Positions 21,835-32,581 of a stretch of 64,000 nucleotides of DNA are shown piece by piece (within the stretch, counting starts at the first letter, position 1; each line of letters begins with the position of its first letter). The position numbers and the translations under genes were made by a program. Source of the stretch: Hyaloscypha bicolor E (lineage: Eukaryota; Ascomycota; Leotiomycetes; Helotiales; Hyaloscyphaceae); contig NW_020194626.1 in the NCBI RefSeq assembly GCF_002865645.1, forward strand, positions 124,001 through 188,000, read 5' to 3'. The notes under the pieces are model-generated. The model saw nothing but the letters and a program-made list of their open reading frames with translations, had not been told where the DNA came from and searched no databases.

Positions 21835-24419
21835 TCATTCCTCCTCCGTAAGTTCATCGGCCTCAGCATAGCTCTTTCTCTTTCCCGTTGCCCTCCTACT
21901 CTGTCGAGCCGGCGCTGTCTTCACAGCAGCAACGTCGCCATGAGGCGTCTCACCCTCATCAAAGAGATCAGCCATGCTCAAATCCTCGTCCTCATCCTCT
22001 TCTTCCAGCTTCGAACCTACTTGCGGGGCAGGAACATTCTTGACAGCCTGCTTCTTGACCAGCGTGTCCCTCGCACTCGCCTCTTTCTTACATTTTTTCG
22101 GCATCTCCTCCTCCTCTCCGCCCTCCTCAGCAGCTATCCTCTGCTCCCTGATTTGCTCAAGTATCTTCTGCACATCAGCCACACACACGGCCTCCATCAA
22201 CCTCTCCCTAACCTCCTCCCCAAACGGCTCCCTATTCCTCTTCGTCACCCTCTTCCTCGCCTCAAAATTCGCCGGCGTAGGATTCTTAAACATCTCACTC
22301 TCACTCTCAGCACCACCCCCCTTCCTCTTAACCTCCCTCTTCTTAGGCCTCAGCCACTCCTCCATCCCCACCGGCCAATAAACCCTATTCTCCCTACCTC
22401 CCATCCCCACTTCCTCCTCCGGAACTTCCTCCTTAACAACCTCCTCTCCCTCACTCACCTCCTTCCCAAACTCCTCAATCTCCGCAGCAATCTGTTTCTT
22501 CGTCTTCTTCTTCTTCGCCTTCTTAGGAAGTGGTTTATTATCGTCATCTCTTTCGTACGGTATGATATTATTAAAGCTGTCCCAACCAGGGAGTTTAAAC
22601 GTCCTCATCAGCTCGAAAACAGCTTGCTCTTTATCCTTCGCTTCGATCATTAGATCCATGTCATTCGGACAGGGAGCTAGTGTAGCTGGTCTGGGATTAT
22701 GTTTTCTTCTCTGGCGTCCAGTAATGGCTTCTGGACAAGGCTCGGAATAATGCATTTTCTGCGTTATGTTTTTGCGGGCCCAGGTTGCGCGGATACGCGG
22801 GAAGAGGGAGCGGATGTCGTGTGTTCCTTCGCGGATCTGCGAGGGGGAGAAGATGATGTTGTGGTGGTGGAAGTCGAGGCAGAACGGGATGGCGAGTTCT
22901 TCGCATATGGGGAGCAGGTCATGGACGGACCAGGAGACGTCGTCGTTTTCGAGGACGAGCCTTTTCTTGATTCCTTCTGATAAATTCTTATAGTTTGTTC
23001 GGAAGCGGTCCAAGGTAGCAGCTTTGTCTCCGAAGGTTCCACCCATGTGGAGGATCAGGACTGCGTCTCTGTCTTGTTGTTCTGGGAGCTTGAGCAGGGA
23101 GAGCATTTCGTCGTGGTATTCGAGATCGCGGATTGCATTTTCGATGACTTCTGGGCGCGGAGATCCGAGTTGGGTGAATTGTCCAGGATGTGTGCTCACC
23201 CGATGGCCAAGTTCGGCAAGTACGCGCCCTGCTTCGGCCAGGGCTTCACTTGCGAATGGTGCGAGCTTGTATCCGTATTCCGCGTGGCTGGCAAAGGGGA
23301 ACATCTCAGAGGAAAGTCGCATAAATTTTATGCCGTATTTTTCGTTCCATCTAAACATCTTTGGCAGGTCTCGCACGTTTGCTAAGCACAGCTCTTCGAC
23401 GTAGCGTTGGCCGCGTTCGATGGATGCGGGTTGAGTTTTGTCGGGACGGTTCTTGGTCGGGTGCTCGGGGAGGGAGGGATCTGTTAGGGGGTGGCGATGT
23501 TCGAGGATGGAAGCTATGCGGCAAGTTCGGGAGGTGAAGATTGGGGGGTTGGAGAAGCGGAGGTAGGTGTTGAGACATGCCTGTTGACTGCTCGTCAGTT
23601 CATACTCTTCACTAAAGGAAGGACACTTACATATCCTAACCGTCCTTTCCAAGGAAGTGGCAGGTAGTCACTGTTCACCGGGGGCGGTCTACCAGCTTCT
23701 TTCTTCATGACATCTACATCTTCGGCTGGCCCCGCATCATCTTCATCTGGATCAAGCCTCTTGTCCCACTCACCACCATCTTCTTCCTTCTTGATCTTGC
23801 CTTCCGCAGCTTTCTTGGCAGCTTGCTCTACTTTGAACGCCTTGATTTCATCAGCCCCCTTCTTAGCAGCTATCGAGCTCTTCGTCGGCGTCTTCTTCTG
23901 TTTCTTGCTCGGTGTCGGAATCGGCATTTCAATCTCTGATAATGGAGAATCACTTCCTTCATCCTCGTTTGTGCCATTTGCCTTCGCCGGAGTTTTCGGA
24001 CCACCATTTACCTTCCAAATTTCGAGAGATTCCCCCTTCTCGTCGGCATCGGGACTTGCTCTCAAGGCTGTCTTGCCATCCACGATATCGGAGTTGTGGT
24101 CTGGGTTTGTATCGATTTTACCTCGGCGAGAGGCTTGCCTCTTTGGAGCCGGGGGCTTCGTGGCGGAATTTGGTGGTGGAATTGGAGTTTCATGAAGGAT
24201 AGGAGGGACTCCGTTTTCAGGGGCTGTTTCAGCTGCCAGAGAAGATCTCTTGCGCTTTGAAGGCATCTTGAATGCCTTTGTTGGGAGCAAAAGACCGGAC
24301 TGGTAGCTGGGATATCTTGTCCTGGAGAAAGAGATCAATCTTTGTGCCAAAGAGCAAGAATAAGGAAAACACAAAGAAGGTCTGCCGGCATGCAGAGAAG
24401 AAAGCAGTGGAAATGACAT
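21835..24419 (-). CDS. uve1: UV-damage endonuclease UVDE (Uve1)
   Basis: An apurinic/UV-photoproduct endonuclease that nicks DNA 5' to cyclobutane dimers and (6-4) photoproducts and starts alternative excision repair. Exons 24419-23631 and 23580-21835 join at GRLGY/ACLN, exactly inside the family signature PWKGRLGYACLN. The TIM-barrel region carries the family blocks FMRLSSEMFPFASH, HPGQFTQLGSPR, VLENDDVSWSVHDLLPICEE, DFHHHN and MDLMIEAKDKEQAVFEL. A long, acidic, Lys/Glu-rich C-terminal tail follows, longer than in S. pombe Uve1. Two starts are in frame: ATG at 24419 gives 844 residues with a basic, Ser/Leu-rich, acid-free mitochondrial-type leader, and ATG at 24266 (MPSKRKRSS, nuclear-type) gives 793. 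Both forms may be made. I give the longer one as the extent. Confidence 0.95.
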
Positions 24420-24441
24420 TCGAAGAAAGAATTGATCTGAT

Positions 24442-24450
24442 GTTATAATA
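24442..24450 (-). promoter_or_regulatory. Possible TATA box between the two UVDE starts' promoters
   Basis: On the minus strand TATTATAAC lies about 25 bases upstream of the long-form ATG and about 180 upstream of the short-form ATG. A transcript started from it would probably begin downstream of the first ATG and encode the short form. This is inference from spacing only. Confidence 0.3.
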
Positions 24451-24960
24451 GAATTACTTGTACCTTGCGGTAATTGACAGCCACTTGGCGCGTCTAGCTT
24501 CGACGTCACGCGTTTGATGCGATCAATGTTCGGGCATCGAGGTCTGGAGGAGGATCGAAAGGAGGATCTCAACGTCATTGAAGATTTTAGCTCCCGCTCA
24601 CGTGATTTACCCCTTTCCACACCCGAGCTATACCCCTATTAAGCTCGAGCCCGAACTTCAACAGCTTTAGAGGGAATAGAACTTGAGTCGCAATACCAGA
24701 GAGCTATCCTTACCGAATCCCAAGTATCATCTCATGCTGGTATTCATACACTATTTACAAAAGTAATACCGTGCGGGCCGGAATTTTATCTCCCTGCCTA
24801 GAATATGTTTTCGAAGTTGGGAACCCATATCCACTATTTAGAACTGGATTAAGAAGCCACTTTAAAAGTTATCTAGTTTCGAAATATAGCAGTCTTACTT
24901 GCAGAACTCTCTACTAGATAGGTTTTTACGATTTGTGTTCTTTGAATAATGACTCTGGGT

Positions 24961-24999
24961 TGACGTGCGGATCTGGAGGCTCCGCACTGGATACGGAAC
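24961..24999. repeat. 39-base repeat, copy 1, with hairpin
   Basis: It begins TGACGTGCGGA, has TCCGCAC nine bases later (a TGCGGA/TCCGCA stem with a nine-base loop) and ends ATACGGAAC. It matches copy 2 at 25094 in most positions. The loop differs more than the stem. Confidence 0.6.
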
Positions 25000-25093
25000 C
25001 CTTTATTAACACTTCGTTATGTACTTTAAGGGTATTGTGCCTTGCAAGGTTCTATTTGGGACAAAGGGGAGTGATAATGGATATAAGGCTGAC

Positions 25094-25132
25094 TGACGTG
25101 CGGAGCAGGAAGATCCGCACAGAATGCGGAAC
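25094..25132. repeat. 39-base repeat, copy 2, with hairpin
   Basis: It begins TGACGTGCGGA, has the same six-base stem (TGCGGA and TCCGCA) around a nine-base loop, and ends ATGCGGAAC. It is in direct orientation to copy 1, 133 bases away. Confidence 0.6.
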
Positions 25133-25529
25133 GCTCCACCCGCACGCTCAATCCTAGCACTTTGACAACTACACGCGAGCTCTGAATGTGAAAGACAGGC
25201 GGGCACCTGCAAGTATGTTCATGAGAGGCTGTGTTTGGTAAAGTCTTGACCGTGAAATCGTTGTCGTATATTCATAAACGCCATGGGTCTAGCTACTTCT
25301 AGCTATATACAATTTGACCATATGTGAGACACATGTGAGACATATGAGAGACATAATATTAATTCACATAGCAAATAGGTATCACAAACCCTCAATGCAG
25401 ATCCAGATTACCGTGGGTATTTTCGCTCCCTTGTCCAGCATGATTATCATCGTCCTTGGAAATTATGAGCGTATCATTGGGAATAGTAAGCCATAAAATC
25501 CAAACCAGCGACGCATGAGGGTATATAAA

Positions 25530-27480
25530 TTAATCTGCGGTTTCTGTCGTCTGAGCGGCGGTCTTCTCGCTTTCCCGTGCCTGTGCTCCGCCGGATGGGA
25601 CAGGGGATTCGAGGCTGCCGGCTTCGATATCCTTCTCGCTTTCTCGAACCTGTGCTCCGCCGAATGGGGCAGAGACTTTGAGGTGGCCGGCTTCGATATC
25701 CTTCTGGATTTGATCGAGTCGGGAGCCTTTGGGGACGGCTTTCCAAGCCGGAAGCCCGCTGTCGAACACCTCGTCCATTTCTTCCAGCGTCTTGCCCTTT
25801 GTCTCTGGTGCTGTCAGGAACATGTGGATGAATGCTGCGCCGTTAAATGTTGCGAACATCATGTACATCTTCCAGTTGCTTGAATCTTGTCAGCTGGGCT
25901 GAGGGTGAAGAAGTGGAGGGCTTACATATGCCAGAGCAAAGGCGGCACAGCAAAGGCAAGCACACAGTTCCAGAACCACTGGCCAGGCCGTTAGCAGGCA
26001 TCTCAATATCGCGCCAATGGGGTCTTACATTGGAGGCTGTTGCCAATGACACAGCCTTTGCACGAATCTTCGTAGGAAATATTTCAGATGGATAGGTCCA
26101 AGATGTAGGTCCCCAGGTAGTTGCAAAAGTACAAACGAAGAGGTAGGTCATCGCCACGATAGCTTTTGAGACTGGCTTGTTATTGTTGATGATCCATGAA
26201 ATGTCCGAGTTCGTGGAATTCGTAAGCGGTGGCCTGTTTGGTACTCCGTAGACTTTTTGGAGAGCCCCGACAACAAAGAGGAAGGTCATCATTAAGAAGG
26301 AGCCGATGAGCATGGATGGGCGACGGCCAAACCGATCGAGGTAAACGATAGCTGGGAGCGTAAGGGCGACATTCAAGATGTATTGGACCGAAGCCGTGAG
26401 AAGCGGAGAGGCAATGTTGGCACCTTCCATGATGTCTAAGTCTTGTTAGCAGGCTCTCCCATTGATGGTTGTCAAGGAGGATAACTTACAAACGACATAA
26501 TACATCATAACGTTCATGCCACAGAGTTGAGACCACATCTGAATAGACATGCCCAAAAGGACGCGCTTGAGCATGCGGCGCTCGACCAATTGCTTGTAGC
26601 TGTTGATTGCTTCTTCACGCTCGAATCGAAGAGCCTCTTCAATTTCTTGGTACTCGGCTAGAACCTTGGGATGATTGATGTCTCCGCCACCGTGAAGATG
26701 AGCCATAACCTGAATGGCTTCCTCCCATCGATCTTTCGAAGCGAGCCATCGGGGAGATCTCGGAAGGAAGAACATGCCAAAGAACAGAATGACGGCTGGG
26801 ATAATCTGTATACCCCATGGAATACGGAACGCAGCAGTGCTCTGGCTAAGATTGTTTGGTCCTCCATCAACATTGGATGCTCCGTATTGAATGAAGTACT
26901 GGATGAGGATACCCCATGTGATAGCCCATTGTTGAAGACTGACGACTCGTCCACGGATTTCCTTTGGAGCGATCTCTGCCTGATAGACAGGACAGATTGA
27001 TGAAGCAATACCGACGCAGAGGCCAGCAACAACACGACCTACGACCAGCATTCCAACATCAACAGAAGCGCACTGGATGCTATGAACATGTTAGAAAGGA
27101 ATCCATCTGACAACAAACTCCTAACACTTACATTGAGCCAATGATCCAGATGATGGAAGCAATTTGAATCGCGGTTCTTCGGGAGTATCTGTCGGCAATG
27201 AAAGACGAAGAGAGGGCTCCAACGAGGGAGCCGAAAGGCATTGCTGCGGTTATTGCCCCTTGGCCATAAGATCTGGGGTGGTTGAAATATCTCTTGTAAG
27301 CCTCGGTGCCCAACACACCCGACATACTGGAGATATCAAAACCGAAGAGTCCACCGCCTAGGTACGTCAGCCAATCCGTTTCGCAACGGCTGCCAAAACA
27401 TGTTGGAACTTGAAGATGAAGAACTGACCAATGGCGGCGAAGGAGCAAATGAAATAGACATTGCTTGTTTGGTACACCAT
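25530..27480 (-). CDS. MFS sugar transporter (sugar porter family)
   Basis: A plasma-membrane-type permease with about twelve membrane segments. Six exons join in phase: 27480-27429, 27357-27132, 27079-26490, 26435-26029, 25978-25926 and 25878-25530, giving 558 residues. Family signatures are AAIGGGLFGFDISSMSG near the N-terminus, DRYSRR after segment 2, PRSPRWLASK before the central loop, DRFGRRPSML in the second half, PSEIFPTKIRAKAVSLATA, and PETKGKTLEEMDEVFD at the end. These mark PF00083 hexose/monosaccharide porters of the fungal HXT-like kind. The sugar and direction (proton symport or facilitation) cannot be read. The cytosolic tail is unusual: a 23-residue unit starting DIEAG and ending RESEK occurs twice in tandem. 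The short first exon (MVYQTSNVYFICSFAAI) gives a start directly ahead of segment 1. Confidence 0.93.
25563..25700 (-). repeat. Two tandem 69-base units coding the transporter tail
   Basis: Units 25563-25631 and 25632-25700 each encode 23 residues with the pattern DIEAG-x-L-x(4)-P-x-GGAQ-x-RESEK. They lie in frame in the last exon of the sugar transporter and differ at a minority of bases. Confidence 0.85.
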
Positions 27481-27781
27481 GGTGACCGTGAGTGAACGAC
27501 TCCTCGATCCCGCTTAGAGATGATATTAGCAGGAATGTTTGCAGAGCATGCTCTGGTGAGCTCAGAAAAGGAGAAAGGGAGCTTCGGCCAAATATAATGG
27601 AGCCCAGAGGCGCTATATATCTGTGGAGCTTCATGCTCTCTGGGGTACACGGCGCCGAGCTCACTAGCGGTCGTGATCTTAAGGACCGCATGGCCCCGCC
27701 GAGGTTTGCACGGGAACGAAGGGAACTATTCAATGGATCTGGCTGAGGTCACCCAGGAACAGGGGAGTGTGGGCGACCCCA

Positions 27782-27826
27782 GTGGCAGGAGTGGCAGTAG
27801 TGGCAGTAGTGGCAGTAGTGGCAGTT
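27782..27826. repeat. Nine-base tandem repeat
   Basis: GTGGCAGTA-type units repeat about four to five times, about 300 bases upstream of the transporter start. This may be promoter or leader sequence of that gene. Confidence 0.6.
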
Positions 27827-28232
27827 TTCTTGATGTTTGACTAGCCCGCCTATCAGCCACGAGCGCCCCGCCGCAGAAGAGGCTTCACGGCAACGAACGC
27901 CGTCTCGGCTCACGGGGGCCTTCTTGGGCTTCTCAAGCTTCTCAGTCTTCCCTGGGGTAAGGAGACTTCCCATAGGCTCCGCTGCAGGTCGTTGCTCGAA
28001 GACAGACAAGACGAGAGAAGCAGGCCAGGGATGCTGCAGAACACGTTACTCTCTGTAACTCTGTTCGCCCCCGCTGCTGATCAGTGGAGATTGCCTGGTC
28101 CGCTACTACTGTAAGTAAAGCCCTTTGTGTAAGCCCAGGTGTTCTTCACCCTGCTTCCCTGCGCGTCATCCTGGTGGACGTCCTATTCATGAGGGAGCGG
28201 CAGTTCCAAGGCCCGGACTTGCCTCAGCTCCT

Positions 28233-28257
28233 AGTACAGTACAGTACAGTACAGTAT
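28233..28257. repeat. TACAG pentanucleotide repeat
   Basis: Four to five copies of AGTAC/TACAG in a row. It is a simple microsatellite outside any recognised gene. Confidence 0.6.
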
Positions 28258-29830
28258 TGCTCTCGCGGCCGTAAAGTGTCAAACTTCTCGACAAGGAGCG
28301 TGGAAAGTCTTCTGGCAACGAACTAGTGGAAAGTGTTTTTCATCTGGCCGACAAGACTCGGCGTGTTGCAACAACGCCTCCTCTTCTGTGGCTGGAATTT
28401 CGATCGATGCCGCCGAAGGAGCGCCGCAACTGCACGCAATCTCCCCCAGTCAGCGACTCACCAGTGCCCCGCAGCGGCGCAGGCTCTAGCGCCGTTCCGT
28501 GCGTGGCGTTCTTGATCACGTCGCTTTCGTTTTCTGGGGAAGTTCTTTTGCTGGGAAGTGGGAAGGGGAACGTGCGAGTGCCAGCCCCCCCGCCGCCCGT
28601 TGACGCCTGCACATCCTTCTACCCGAGTTCTTTGCAATCGTGCCCTGCCATGTAGATTTACGTACAACCCTGGCCTCCAAACTGCACCACAGCTCGGCAC
28701 AGAATAGAAAGCTTAAACGCACTCACTGCATTTGACACGTGGGAAATTTGGGATATGACAGAAGGAATAATTGTGACAGGCGGCAGGCTGTTGCGGCCGC
28801 CGGCATCGGTGAGTTTAAGCTCACTCCACCCCTACGCGAAACTTAATTTGCAAAGGTTAAACTTACAAATGCGTGGGTTCCCAGCAACGTCCACCTCAAA
28901 TCATACAACCTAAATTACTGTATCAACCCGAAATACTGTAGCGAGACAGCCGCAGACAACGGATGGCAGCCAATAAAAAGGTGAGTTTATTTACTTTCTG
29001 GTCTGTGCCAGCCCGGAATGCCCTGGTCTCGCTCCATGATTTCGGGCTGATACGTTCGTTGTAAGCACTGTATCGCGGGCAGCTGATATTGTGCAAGCAA
29101 TCTTTTTAAGGTTTCACAACTGGCCTCTGGCCATGTCATGCAGCCTCATGATACTTTCGTGACCAGGAAGCCCGCACTTCAATCTGGAAGGCCATGATCA
29201 ACAACTGCGGGGCTACTTAGCTTTGTGCGGAGAAGCCAAACTATGGCCAATATTACGAGGCAAGACATCTGTGTGGATGAAGCATTAGAATGGCCTCTAA
29301 ACATCGGCACATCTCGCTCCGACAACAGCACGACCTCAACACAGATATCAGGGAATATTCCTTAACGCTTTGTCTTCTAGGCGGTCGGGGAAAGGAAGTG
29401 CTGCAATCGGAGCCGAGCACCTGTCAAGTTTTGGGCATGTGGAACTCCTCGGTCCTTGCCTAGAGATTCGGGATGCAGTCATACACACATGTTGTCATAG
29501 ATTGCTCCTAGTCGTTCGAGTTCCGGTATCACATTCCATGTGTGCCAGTACGTTGCAACGTGGGTCAAAAGACGCCCAAAAATTGGCCGACTTTCTTATT
29601 CTATCGACACTCGGCCGGGATCGCGGGAACGCTCCCAATTGTTAGACGATTTGTAGAGTTTTTTTCATGATGTCTGCTTATTTCCTTGGCCCAAATACGA
29701 CTGAGCAGTGCAACGTTGCAAAGTTTGAACTGCAGGATTTCTTGGCCTTCTGACAGCTCATTATTTCCGGTGAGGATGTGACAACTTCTCAACGATATTC
29801 TGAGGGTGCTTCCGGGCGAGTGCAACATAT

Positions 29831-30811
29831 CTATGAGCCAGTCAATGAGTGTATGCCTGAAGAAGAATCACGTGTGTAAGTGTTTGCAACGTACTTTGTG
29901 TGACTTCCTCTTGCTGCAATCTCTCCTTTAGCATTCGTAAACTGTATGGATGTGTATGCTAGCGTCTTTCCGACTGTCCTATCTTTAGCATCACTCGTTT
30001 CAAGCTGGGGAGATGTACATTTATCACATTTCACAACAGCTTTCAAGACGTCGCCGACTTGACCACCGGAATTGAGGTATGTGACTAGATTCGATCAGAC
30101 CTCATACACGTGGAGGCCTGAAATAGCTTACCATTCAAATCTGTTGATACTCCAGTTGCAAAGAGACCTCTTGAAGCAACCGCTAGTGAACCTCCAAGGT
30201 CAACTGTATCAGTCAGTGAGGATGAGGAAGGCCAAATGATTTCAGGCCATACCCATGCTTGCAATTGTTCCACCATGGATAATATCGAGACGATTCTGAA
30301 TCTAAATGAGTGATGTGAGATGATTATAGGCGGCTTGAACTTACCGTATGTTCTTTCTTGATATCAAGCTCGAAATCTACCCGGCCAGGTTCCGCAGCCG
30401 TGACTCGAATCTAACAAGCACACAATAAGAAACTGGGATTCCAAACAGAAGAAAGGCCACGAAGGATCGGTACACGCGCAGAAATGGGAGTTCTTACATT
30501 CTCCCCGAATAGTCTGTTAACGGCGGAAGTATCAGCAAGTGCATACCAGGAAGGACATGACTGAAAAGCTCAATTGACACATAGAGATCATCTCTTCTCA
30601 ACTAAGTAGAGGTCACCCTCATCAACTTTATGCCAATTCCTGCAACGAAGCACTTCAGTGCCTCTATATCCGCGAATCAGGCGAAAAATGTTCATTCACC
30701 TCGGCTCGAGCCCAGACTCGGCTTGAAACGACTTCAGGACCTGCAAAATTTAGCTACGCTTCCTCATATGACTCTTATACATACTGATCTCACGAATCTT
30801 AAAGCCGCCAT
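29831..30811 (-). CDS. Hotdog-fold acyl-CoA thioesterase (PaaI/THEM2-like)
   Basis: It probably hydrolyses acyl-CoA to free acid and CoA in mitochondria or cytosol. Eight small exons join in phase: 30811-30785, 30740-30700, 30513-30498, 30410-30345, 30295-30253, 30203-30132, 30084-30019 and 29973-29831, giving 157 residues. The fold is marked by HGGTIASMVDLGGSLAVAS (residues 57-75). The Asp in VDLGG (about 66) aligns by motif with the catalytic Asp of human THEM2/ACOT13. Later blocks are STDLNVTYLNSGGQVGD, CDKFGKTLAYTSIQF and ARGSHTKYV. Exon 3 is only 16 bases. The acceptor of exon 5 has an alternative six bases upstream (after TTTAG), which would insert Ile-Gln; I prefer the one giving HTNRL. 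The start lies 213 bases from the divergent TFB2 start. Confidence 0.87.
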
Positions 30812-31024
30812 GGTGAAGCTCCTACTCCGTATCACCTGAAGATGATTGGGGAAGTTGATGTTGAAGCAAGCCACACGACGTCACGGGATTCGTTCGGAGA
30901 AGAAAGTGAGGTCCGTGCACCAAAACTTCAACATCAGGCTGCGCAAGGCTTCAAAAAATCACCACCTCCCTGAACAATGATAAATCGATAGCAACTCGAG
31001 ACTTGAGACTTTGACACCTTCACG
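30812..31024. promoter_or_regulatory. Short divergent promoter between thioesterase and TFB2
   Basis: Only 213 bases separate the two start codons on opposite strands, so the genes presumably share a bidirectional promoter. It contains CACGACGTCACG (30872-30883), with an ACGTCA core like the CRE/ATF type. I see no clear TATA box. Confidence 0.4.
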
Positions 31025-32581
31025 ATGTCCGTCTCAACTCTCGCCTCCTTCGAGTACCTGGAGAGGCTTCCAGGTACCACCTTCAGACGACTGTATCAGC
31101 AGCCATCAACGGCTCTGGCCATCTTCCGTCGCATGCTACCTCACCTTGGTATGACTCTCTCGTTGGTCGCAGGAATAGTACTGACTAGCAATAGCAAAGA
31201 CTTTTGTTATGGCATTACTATATATGAGCAAGCCAATGCCCCTGCCCGACCTTGATCTTTGGGTAAACCCGAATAGCAAAAGGTAAAACCCCCAGACTGG
31301 AGTCTTGACGTTCTGCTAACAGCTTGCAGAGAACGAGACAACGCACTTCAATTGCTATCACGACTCCACATAATTACAGTTACCGCGCCTAGTCGAGATG
31401 ATCCCCAGACAATTACCTTGACGAAGAACTTCACAGAGTCTCTACGGCTCGCACTCACCGGAGGTGGTGACCATAACTCCTTCGGCGTACCCTCGAACGA
31501 TTCAGTAGCAGAAAATGTGGATCTTGCCTTCCTCGATGAATATGCCAGAGATCAGTGGGAAGGTATATTACATTACGTTGTCAACAGTGTTGGGGAGGCG
31601 ATGCGAGGAGGTGGTCAGGGACCTACAGATGCGGTGAAGAAGCTATTAGAGGCTGGGAAGCTGGTTACCACAGGGAGACATTCGGGCAAGGGAATCACAC
31701 AAGCTGGATTTTCGTTTCTTTTGCAGGAGGTTAATGCCCAGGTCTGGACATTACTGCTTCTCTGGATCGAGAATGCCGAGAAGGTTAGTCATGACGCCAG
31801 CAAAGGCACCGGAGGCTAACACGTATAGATGGAACTGGATTCTGTCGAGGTTCTTTCCTTCCTCTTCATGCTTGGATCCCTTGAGCTCGGCCGTGCATAC
31901 AGCAAAGACACTCTCACGGACTCTCAACGACAGATGCTTCCATATCTGATAGACTTCGGCCTGGTCTACATCCCTCGTCCAAGTTCCGGTCACTTCTTCC
32001 CAACTCGCCTTGCTACAACCCTCACTTCCGATGCCAGTGCTCTAAGAAGCGTTTCGGCTGGCTTTGATGCCGCATCCAGTGCAGCCGGTGGTGCAAAGGG
32101 TTTCATTATTATTGAAACTAATTATCGGCTCTACGCGTATACGAACTCGCCATTACAAATCGCCGTACTGTCTCTATTCACGAGACTCAAGGCTCGATTT
32201 CCGAATATGGTCTCTGGGCGAGTGACTCGAAAGTCTGTCGGTAATGCTATCTCTCACGGCATTACATCCGATCAAATCATCACATATCTCTCTACACATG
32301 CACATCCACAGCTAGTGAAAAGCTCGGCTCTCCACGGAGGACCAGTTCTACCGCCGACGGTTGTGGATCAAATAAGACTGTGGCAGATTGAAAACGAAAG
32401 AATGAAGGCTACACCCGGTTTCCTCTTCAAGGATTTTGAGAACGCGAAGGAGTATGAAGGGTGTGTGAGGTACGCCGATGAGATTGGGGTGCTGATCTGG
32501 AGGAACGACGTGAAGAGGATGTTCTTCGTCACGAGGGTTGAGCAGTTGAGAGATTATATCAAGAGCAAGAAGATAAAGTAG
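31025..32581 (+). CDS. TFB2: TFIIH subunit TFB2 (p52)
   Basis: A core subunit of general transcription and repair factor TFIIH, needed for RNA polymerase II initiation and nucleotide excision repair; it anchors and stimulates the XPB/Ssl2 ATPase. Exons 31025-31148, 31195-31282, 31330-31783 and 31829-32581 join in phase to 472 residues, close to the family's usual 460-510. Recognised blocks are the N-terminal FEYLERLPGTTFRRLYQQPS, LSFLFMLGSLELGRAYS in the middle, FIIIETNYRLYAYTNSPLQI, HAHPQ, and the C-terminal clamp region QIRLWQIENERMKATPGFLF through RRVEQLRDY-like sequence. The start is the first ATG and gives the conserved N-terminus. Intron 1 is only 46 bases. Its role is nuclear and constitutive. 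Confidence 0.94.

Larger units (their letters stand above)
24451..25529. other. Intergenic with two hairpin-bearing repeats
   Basis: No gene. It contains the paired repeats at 24961-24999 and 25094-25132 (listed separately), AT-rich flanks and the 3' side of the transporter gene. Confidence 0.5.
27481..29830. other. Intergenic with simple repeats
   Basis: This is the upstream region of the transporter followed by about 1.8 kb without a supported gene. Two simple repeats are listed separately. Short frames in 28326-28722 occur on both strands and are GC-rich but unrecognised. Sequence around 28800-28960 has repeated TACTGTA words. Confidence 0.45.

Noticed and set aside
21940..22653. 237-codon plus-strand frame inside the UVDE gene
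   Set aside because: It is an antisense shadow of the Lys/Glu-rich UVDE tail, seen as a Leu/Pro/Arg-rich artefact.
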